The notes under the pieces were generated by a model. It searched no databases. It was not told the DNA's origin and saw only the letters and a list, made by a program, of their open reading frames with translations. This document shows positions 50,604 through 56,942 of a stretch of DNA of 56,942 bases, one piece after another. The stretch comes from Propionibacterium sp. (GTDB lineage: Bacteria; Actinomycetota; Actinomycetes; Propionibacteriales; Propionibacteriaceae). Every line of letters begins with the position of its first letter. Within the stretch, counting starts at the first letter, position 1. Both the position numbers and the translations under genes were made by a program. The DNA is taken from assembly GCA_012839035.1 (NCBI GenBank), contig DUOB01000080.1:1-56942 (forward strand). The letters run 5' to 3'.

Positions 50604-52382
50604 TCAGCGCCCCAGCTCCTGCAGCCACAGCTCCAGTGTGGCCACCTGCCACAACGTATTCGCGTCGAGAGCGGTCCGGTGGGCGTTCGGGTCGGCGTAC
50701 AACTCCTCCAATGCCTCCCGACGATAGAGCCCGCGATACCGCGCGACCTGCGAGTCCAGCGCGTCGTGGACAAGATCGAGCAACCCGCCGGAAAGATGCC
50801 GGATGCCGGGGACCGGGAAGTGGCCCTTCGTCCGGTCGATGACGGCGTCGGGCACCACCCCCCGGGAGGCCTGCTTGAGGACACCCTTGCCGCCGCCGGC
50901 GAGCTTGAGTTCCGGCGGGCAGGCCGCCGCCAGCTCGACGAATTCGTGGTCGAGGAACGGCATCCGCGCCTCCAAGCCCCACGCCATCGTCATGTTGTCG
51001 ACGCGCTTGCCCGGGTCCTCGACGAGCATCGTCTGCGAATCGAGTCGCAGCGCCGCATCCACCGAGGTCTGCGCGCCCGCGGCAGTGAGGTGCGCTTCGG
51101 CGTACGCCCACGACGGGTCGTAACCCAGGCGATAGGCGGGCTCCAGCAGGTTGTTGATGCGCTGGTGGTCGCGGTCGAAGAAGACCTTCGAGTACGCCTC
51201 GGTCGCCTCGTCGAGGGGCACGTCCATGAGGGGTGGATACCAGCCGTAGCCACCCAGGACCTCGTCCGCGCCCTGCCCCGATTGGACGACGCGGACGTGC
51301 TGGGAGACCTCCTCGGACAGCAGATAGAACGCGACGCAGTCGTGGCTCACCATCGGTTCGCTCATCGCCCTGATCGACGGCAGCACCGCGGGCTCGAGGC
51401 GACTCGTGTCGATGTGGATGCGGCGGTGATCGGTGCCGAACGTCTCGGCGACGAGATTCGAGTACGCGTACTCGTCCCCCGTCTCCCCCGATGCGGCATC
51501 GAACCCGATCGAGAACGTCTTGAGGTTGCTGTGGCCGCGTTCGGCGAGGAGGGCGACGATGAGGCTGGAGTCGAATCCGCCGGAGAGGAGTACGCCGACC
51601 GGCACGTCCGCGACCATCCGCATCCGGACGGCCTCCCGGAAGGACCCGAGCAGAGCTTCCTGCCACTGCTCGGTGGACCAGTCCGCCTTCTCCGGATCGC
51701 GCGCATAGGGCGGGTTCCAATAGCGACGCTCGGTGACCTGGCCGTCACGCTCATAGCGCCGGACGGTCGCGGGGGGAAGTTTGCGGATGCCGTTGAAGAT
51801 CGTACGCGGCGCCGGCACCACGGCGTGGAAGGAGAAATAGTGGTGCAAGGCCACCCGGTCGAGGCTGGTGTCGACGTCGCCGGCCTCGAGCAGGGCCTGC
51901 ACGCTCGACGCGAAGCGGAGCCGGCCCGGGCCCTCGCTGAGATAGATCGGTTTGGCACCGAATCGGTCGCGGGCCAACACCACCCGCCCCGAATCGGTCT
52001 CGACGAGCGCGATCGCGAACATGCCACGGAGCTGCTCGACGAAGTCCATCCCCCAGTGGTGATAAGCCTTGCCGATGACCTCGGAGTCGGCCTGGGAGAA
52101 GAATCGATAACCGGCCTTCTCCAGGGCGCGGCGGAGATCCTGGTGGTTCACGATGCAGCCGCTGAACACCCACGCCAGACCGAGCTGGGAATCCACCATC
52201 GGCTGGGCGCCGCGCTCGGTCAGATCGATGACGGCGCGGCGCCGGTAGCCCAGTGCCCATCGACTTCGCGAGTGGATCCCCGACCCGTCCGGACCCCGTG
52301 ACGACATCCGATCGGTCATCTGCTGCACCGCTGTGATGTCCACCGGCTCTTGGTCGAAGCGGACTTCTCCGCACATTCCACT
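50604..52382 (-). CDS. N-acetylglutaminylglutamine amidotransferase-like asparagine synthase family protein
   Basis: 592-residue class II glutamine amidotransferase. MSGMCGEVRFDQEPVD gives the Cys nucleophile at position 5 from the RBS-supported ATG (52382); an ATG at 52373 would put Cys at position 2. RGPDGSGIHSRSRWALGYRRRAVIDLTERGAQPMVDSQLGL and the synthetase P-loop VGVLLSGGFDSSLIVALLAE are intact. The MCGE start, KGHFPVPGIRHLSGG and TLELWLQELG match the NAGGN osmolyte amidotransferase (asnO) better than AsnB. The partner GNAT acetyltransferase and M42 peptidase are not here; an S9 peptidase follows. Confidence 0.85.
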   Translation of the reverse strand, partial: SGMCGEVRFDQEPVDITAVQQMTDRMSSRGPDGSGIHSRSRWALGYRRRAVIDLTERGAQPMVDSQLGLAWVFSGCIVNHQDLRRALEKAGYRFFSQADSEVIGKAYHHWGMDFVEQLRGMFAIALVETDSGRVVLARDRFGAKPIYLSEGPGRLRFASSVQALLEAGDVDTSLDRVALHHYFSFHAVVPAPRTIFNGIRKLPPATVRRYERDGQVTERRYWNPPYARDPEKADWSTEQWQEALLGSFREAVRMRMVADVPVGVLLSGGFDSSLIVALLAERGHSNLKTFSIGFDAASGETGDEYAYSNLVAETFGTDHRRIHIDTSRLEPAVLPSIRAMSEPMVSHDCVAFYLLSEEVSQHVRVVQSGQGADEVLGGYGWYPPLMDVPLDEATEAYSKVFFDRDHQRINNLLEPAYRLGYDPSWAYAEAHLTAAGAQTSVDAALRLDSQTMLVEDPGKRVDNMTMAWGLEARMPFLDHEFVELAAACPPELKLAGGGKGVLKQASRGVVPDAVIDRTKGHFPVPGIRHLSGGLLDLVHDALDSQVARYRGLYRREALEELYADPNAHRTALDANTLWQVATLELWLQELGR

Positions 52383-52456
52383 CATGAATTCAGCTCCCCG
52401 GGACCGCCCCGATCCCGTTATGTCTGTTTGTCGGTTGGGCAATAAACCGGTCCAGA

Positions 52457-53980
52457 CTAGCGGGCGGCCAAATCCGCGACCTCGGCAAGCTCTCGCATCG
52501 ATTGGTTCTGCACCCGGTTGGCAGCGGCTGCGGCGTCCACTGCGATCTGCGCGAACGTCCGGTGGTCGGCCCACGGACCCTCTCGGAATTCCTCCGCCAG
52601 GCTGGCTGCCGCAATCGTGGCATGCAGGTGCGGATCCGCCGCCTCGGGGTTCGGCGCGAGCATGAAATTCATCAACTCGGCCCGGCGCTCGATCGGCTCG
52701 CGGGTGTCCGGATGCAGATAGCGAACGGTCGCCGTCACCATTGGCCGGACGGGCACGGCCCCTTCGCGTACCCGAATCTCATAAACCGCCGTCGCCGAAT
52801 GACCGGCACCCAACTCGCCCCCGTCCACGTCGTCGTTGCGGAAGTCGTCGTCCGGCACGTCGCGGTTCTCATAGCCGAGCAGGCGATAGGTCGTGACCTG
52901 ATCGGGATCGAACTCAACCTGGGCCTTCGCGTCCCGCGCGGTCACGACGAGCGTGCCGGTGAGGTTCTGCGTGAAGATGCGGCGGGCCTCGCCGGCGTTG
53001 TCGACGTAGGTGTGGAAGCCGTTGCCCTTGTTCGCGAGCTGTTCCATGAGCTCGTCGTTGTAGGACCCGAGCCCGAACCCGACCGTGACCAGATCGACCT
53101 GCTGCTGTGCGGCCTTGCCGATCGTCTCGAGGATCGCCTCCGGACCAGTGCTGCCGACGTTCGCGACGCCGTCGGACAGGAGCACCACGCGATTGAGCTC
53201 ATCGGGGGCCCGGTTCGCCAACGCGGTCTCATAACCCAGCGCCAGCCCCGCCTCGGCGTTGGTGGCCCCTTCGGTGTCGAGATCGGTGACCACACCCTTG
53301 ATGCGGTCGGCATGGCGCGCCTCGGTCTGCGGGAGCACCACCCGGGTGTTGTTGGAATAGACGACGATCGCGACCGTGTCGTCCGGCCGCAGCGAATCGA
53401 CGAGTTGATGGAGGGAATCCTTCACCAGATCCAATTTCTCGGGTCCCTGCATGGAGCCGGAGATGTCGATGACGAACGTCAGGTGGGCCCGTGGGCGGGC
53501 GTCCTGCTCGACGACCGCGGACTGTACGCCGACCCGGATCACCCGGGTGTCGGACTGCTCCAACCACGGGACGGACGTGCCGTCGATGTGGACGTTCAGC
53601 CCGTCCGCCGGTGGCCGATAGCCCTGGTCCAGATAGTTGATGAACTCCTCGGTGCGTACCTCCGCCGCGATCGGGCGGCCGCCGGCATTGAGCTGCGCGC
53701 GGGTGCGGGTGAAGGACCCCGTGTCGACGTCGAGAGCGAACGTGGACTTGTTGTCCTCCCTGGTGTCGACGACGGGATTCTGATCGGGTGCTCTGGGAGT
53801 GACGGGTGGGCCGGGAACCCTGGGCGCCCGGTCAACGGGATAGGGCGCGGCTCCTTCCTGGCCGGGAGCAACCGAATCGGTGCCGCCCTCAAACGTTCCG
53901 GTGCATCCGGTGGCGAGCACGGCAACGGCGATCGGTGCGGCGAGGGCGAGGCGCAGGGTCCGGCGGACGGGCTGGGGCAT
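52457..53980 (-). CDS. vWA domain lipoprotein, YfbK-like
   Basis: 507-residue predicted lipoprotein. The signal ends in lipobox LATGC, followed by a Pro-rich linker. The von Willebrand N-domain (KSTFALDVDTGSFTRTRAQLNAGG, EEFINYLDQGYRPP) precedes the vWA domain, with MIDAS motif VIDISGSM near residue 171 and VVLLSDGVAN further on. The C-terminal DUF3520-like domain ends the protein. This order is that of YfbK-type proteins, whose role is unknown. AGGAGG precedes the ATG. Faces away from the ABC genes on the right. Confidence 0.9.
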   Translation of the reverse strand: MPQPVRRTLRLALAAPIAVAVLATGCTGTFEGGTDSVAPGQEGAAPYPVDRAPRVPGPPVTPRAPDQNPVVDTREDNKSTFALDVDTGSFTRTRAQLNAGGRPIAAEVRTEEFINYLDQGYRPPADGLNVHIDGTSVPWLEQSDTRVIRVGVQSAVVEQDARPRAHLTFVIDISGSMQGPEKLDLVKDSLHQLVDSLRPDDTVAIVVYSNNTRVVLPQTEARHADRIKGVVTDLDTEGATNAEAGLALGYETALANRAPDELNRVVLLSDGVANVGSTGPEAILETIGKAAQQQVDLVTVGFGLGSYNDELMEQLANKGNGFHTYVDNAGEARRIFTQNLTGTLVVTARDAKAQVEFDPDQVTTYRLLGYENRDVPDDDFRNDDVDGGELGAGHSATAVYEIRVREGAVPVRPMVTATVRYLHPDTREPIERRAELMNFMLAPNPEAADPHLHATIAAASLAEEFREGPWADHRTFAQIAVDAAAAANRVQNQSMRELAEVADLAAR

Positions 53981-54308
53981 GGATCCTCCTTGGTTCACAC
54001 CCATGAAGACGGTTGAGGCGCGCCAAGGGTTCTGTCCCCTCGTCCGACACAAAGTGGCCCCGGAGCAGGGCACCATCCCGCCGCCGCTTCTCCACAAGCC
54101 CGGCCCTGTCACGGCTGGTGTGCTGGGTGGCAGCGCCCAGACCGATTCCCACTGCGAAACCGCGTCCGGAAGCGGCGAGGACACCGAGCGCTCACCCCCG
54201 GTTGCCCGCCCCGTCATCCAGCGCTGGGTTGAGTTCACCTTCACCGCGAAGTTTGGACCCATCAACTCATGCGTTCATGTCGAAAACGACAGCCGCGGGA
54301 AGGGATCC
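53981..54308. other. Non-coding divergent intergenic region
   Basis: 328 bp between the vWA lipoprotein (leftward) and the ABC ATPase (rightward). I see no convincing -35/-10 pair, operator or RNA. One GTTCACC heptamer at 54233-54239, followed by TTCACC, resembles half of a PHO box, but the second copy is not at the 11-bp spacing needed. Long ORFs crossing it are shadows. Confidence 0.5.
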
Positions 54309-55474
54309 TTGACGACCGTCAGCCTCCGAGGAGTGACCAAGACTTTCGAGGGCCGCAAGAGCGGACCGAGGTCCTCAAGGGCATCGACGTGGACGTTCGC
54401 AGTGGCGAGTTCCTCGCCATCCTCGGCGCATCCGGCTGCGGGAAGTCGACGCTTCTGCGGTTGATTTCCGGGTTGGAGCTGGTCACCGAGGGCACTGTGA
54501 CCATCAACGACACCGATGTCACAGCCGACCCGCCCGCGAAACGTCAGTTGGCGATGGTGTTCCAGAACTATGCCCTGTTCCCGCACCTCGACGTCCGCGG
54601 GAACATCCTTTTCGGGTTGAGATCCCGACGCGTCGCGAAGCAGACGCAACGAGAGCGTCTCTCGGAGACCGCCCGGCTGTTGGGACTCGGTGACCTGCTT
54701 GGCCGAAAACCGTCCGAGCTGTCCGGCGGCCAGCGTCAGCGCGTCGCACTCGGCCGCGCACTGGTCAGTGGTCAGCAACTGGTGCTGATGGACGAACCCC
54801 TTTCCAATCTTGACGCAAAGTTGCGAGCGGAGATGCGCACCGAGATCAAGCGCATCCAGCGCGCGCTCGATCTGACCATCATCTATGTCACCCACGATCA
54901 GGTCGAGGCCATGACGATGGCCGATCGGGTGCTGATGATGGTCGACGGCCGGATCGAACAGCTCGCCGCTCCCGATGAGCTCTACCGGGCACCCGCCACC
55001 ACCGTCGCACGCTTCATCGGTTCGCCGCCCATGAACATCATCAACTTCGACTCCGATTCCGAGTTGAGTTCACTCGCACCGTCCCCTCTGCGCGACCACG
55101 GTGGGGCACTCGGCGTGCGGCCAGAACGTCTCCGCCTGCTTCCCATCGCCACGGCCTCCGTCGCCGGGCACGAAATCGAGCTGGGCAACGCCACCATCCT
55201 GGTCAACGAACTCCTGGGGGCCGACCGCATCATCGCGGCCGAGTTGAGCGGCTCCGGCAAGGTCACCGGCCAGCACGTGGTCGCTCGTGTCGCGCCGGAG
55301 TTCGCCCTCGACATGGACGACCAGGTCGTGGTGGTCACCGAGCGTGAGGCCATCCATTGGTACGCCCCCGACACCGGCCGGCGCGTGGAACCCACGACCG
55401 ATCAGCACATCGAACCCGGCACTCGCAGACCGGTCGCCCAACAGACGACGACAGTCCCACAACCGAGCGCCTGA
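54309..55474 (+). pseudogene. ABC transporter ATP-binding protein (MsmK/UgpC type), frameshifted
   Basis: The N-terminus LTTVSLRGVTKTFEGRK starts at TTG 54309, with GGGAAGGG upstream, in one frame. The continuation ERTEVLKGIDVDVRSGEF through the rest is in another. Restoring one G after 54359 rejoins them as GRKERTEVLKG. The downstream frame is complete: Walker A GASGCGKST, signature ELSGGQRQRVALGRAL, Walker B LVLMDEPLSNLDAKLR, H-loop VTHDQVEA, and a C-terminal OB domain. Full length would be about 389 residues, typical of sugar or glycerol-3-phosphate ATPases. Either a real mutation or a sequence error. Confidence 0.75.
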
Positions 55475-55581
55475 TCGGGGCGCGGATTCTCGAACCACAT
55501 TCCTTCACGTCCGGCATCCGAACTCCTGACCGTCCCCAACCCTGCCTGTCCAACAGACATTGGCTCGAACCAAGGAGGAGC

Positions 55582-56899
55582 ATGTTCAGCCCCAAGAAGC
55601 GATCGTTCCGAATGCGCCTCGGCGCCGCCGTCGCCGGCCTGACCGCCGCCCTGATGCTCGCGGCCTGCGGTGGCGGAACTGGCGCTGCCGGCGACGATGA
55701 CCAGGTCGCCATCGATTTCTATTATCCGATCGAGGTCGGCGGTCCCCTGGAAAGCGTGATCGACGGCTATATCGAGCAGTTCCACGATCAGCAACGACAA
55801 CATCCAAGTCACACCGGTCTATTCCGGCAGCTATGAGCAGACGATGGCTTCGGTCCAGGCTGCGTCCCAGGCTGGCAACACCCCGGCCGTGACCGTGCTC
55901 GGCGCCAACAATCTGCTGACACTGCACGACTTGGAGCTGATCACCCCCGTCAGCGAGATAGTCGATGACCAGGCCTGGTTCGACTCCTTCTATGGGCCCT
56001 TCATGGCGGACTCGACTTTGCCGGACGGCACAGTCGCATCCATCCCGTTCCAGCGCTCCACCATCGTCATGTACTGGAACAAGGAACTCTTCGAGAGCGC
56101 CGGCCTCGACCCGGAGACGCCGCCCGCCACCTGGGACGAGATGGTCGACTTCGGCACGCGGACCGCCGAACAAGGCGATGCCCAGTGGGGCGTACAACTG
56201 CCCTCCACCGCCTGGGGAGTGTGGATGCTCGAAGCGATGACCATCCAGAATGGCACCATGCTGTGGGATCCCTCGACCGGCACCGACGTGCGATTCAACG
56301 ATCCCGCCACGGTCACCGCGCTGTCGAACTGGGCGCAACTGCAGGAGGATGGTCTGGAGCCGCGCGGGACTGTCGAGTGGGGCACGCTGCCCACCGAGTT
56401 CGCCAATGGCGGTACCAGCATCATCTGGACCACCACCGGCCAGCTGACCAATATCCGCAACAACGCGGACTTCGATTTCGGAGTCGCACCCCTGCCGTCC
56501 CAGCAGCAGCCCGGATCGCCGACCGGCGGCGGCAACCTCTATGTCATGAATGGCATCGACGAGCGCGAACAGGAAGCCGCGATCGAACTTGTCCGATTCC
56601 TGTCCTCCCCGGAGATCCAGTCGGATTGGGGCGTCCAGTCCGGCTATGTGGCCGCCGCGGAGGAATCGTGGGAACTCGAGCCGCTGGCCGGCTATGTGGC
56701 GGACTTCCCGCAGGCCGACGCGGCCCGGCAGCAGCTCGACGTCGCGGAGCCGGAGTTCGGGGTCTACAACCGTCAGGAGGTCTTCGACGTCATGGCCAAC
56801 GCCATCGAACAGGTGATGGGCGGCGCCGACGTCCAGAGCACTCTTGATTCGGCTCAGCAGCAGGCCGATCAGATCCTCGAGGAATACCGCAACCGGTGA
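55582..56899 (+). pseudogene. Sugar/glycerol-3-phosphate ABC substrate-binding lipoprotein, frameshifted
   Basis: The N-terminus from ATG 55582 (AAGGAGGAG upstream) is a lipoprotein signal with lipobox LAAC, then QVAIDFYYPIEVGGPLESVIDGYIEQFHD. The frame then breaks near 55788-55790; removing one C gives HDSNDNIQVTPVYSGSYEQTMASV and continues in the frame ending at 56899. The second part is a family 1 (UgpB-like) binding protein (RSTIVMYWNKELFESAGLDPETPPATWDEMV, TGGGNLYVM, RFLSSPEIQSDW). Repaired length is about 438 residues. Permease genes would be expected just past the window edge. Confidence 0.75.
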
Positions 56900-56942
56900 G
56901 GGCAACGCACGTCCAGGCTCGCCCCCACGACCCCAGTGAGAG

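Noticed and set aside
54233..54245. Possible PHO box before the ABC transporter genes
   Set aside because: One GTTCACC is present, but the second heptamer is not at the 11-bp spacing of known direct-repeat units, and no promoter was found next to it.
54359..54361. Programmed frameshift in the ATPase gene
   Set aside because: No slippery heptamer or downstream structure is visible, and the neighbouring gene has an unrelated indel, so mutation or sequence error is simpler.

Overview
The window is a high-GC, gene-dense stretch of an actinobacterial chromosome. The evidence is a GC-rich third codon position throughout, many GTG starts and GTGA/ATGA overlaps, apparently leaderless genes, DtxR/IdeR-type iron boxes, a tRNA-Thr/tRNA-Met/rpmG/MaoC (hadAB-like)/murB neighbourhood, an MptB-type mannosyltransferase and a KorAB 2-oxoglutarate:ferredoxin oxidoreductase. 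A member of the Propionibacteriales is my best guess, but no 16S gene or other decisive marker is present.

Layout. (1) 1-260: the end of an IS30-type transposase and an array of 19-bp tandem repeats. (2) 411-4755, minus strand: ten ribosomal protein genes of the spc operon (rplN to rplO) ending in a terminator. The S10-operon genes normally upstream and secY normally downstream are absent. (3) 5021-9859: a YetF/DUF421 membrane protein, an iron(III) ABC transporter (binding protein, double permease, ATPase) with IdeR-like boxes, and dodecin. (4) 9946-15528: treZ, murB, two MaoC-type dehydratases, a divergent nucleoside hydrolase, rpmG and three tRNAs. (5) 15637-22033: yajQ, ald, exonuclease III, a miniature binding lipoprotein coupled to a CDF-like transporter, and an acyl-CoA oxidase-like dehydrogenase. 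(6) 22057-24942: a coupled nuoB-nuoC-nuoI-mptB cluster without other complex I genes. (7) 25044-30338: an MFS exporter with a divergent XRE-cupin regulator, then korAB. (8) 30440-37146: glgP, rarD, an M13 peptidase and an RNase H fusion protein. (9) 37298-41672: an operon of a LigD polymerase-domain protein, an MFS exporter, rpiB and a DUF445 protein. (10) 41822-48588: an RND exporter with a long coiled-coil insertion, an aldo/keto reductase, an EcsC-like protein and ilvE. (11) 48706-53980: an S9 peptidase, an N-acetylglutaminylglutamine-type amidotransferase and a vWA lipoprotein. (12) 54309-56899: a sugar or glycerol-3-phosphate type ABC ATPase and binding protein, each carrying one apparent frameshift.

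The most informative non-coding signal is a recurring arrangement in which a TANNNT -10 hexamer lies 6 or 7 nt before a start codon that has no Shine-Dalgarno sequence. In one divergent pair (MFS exporter and its regulator) both promoters are mirror images, and their -35 hexamers are the two arms of one palindrome. Other items worth following are the orphan nuoBCI module, the coiled-coil insertion in the RND protein, the mini binding protein joined to a CDF transporter, the incomplete NAGGN-type locus and the paired frameshifts at the right end.
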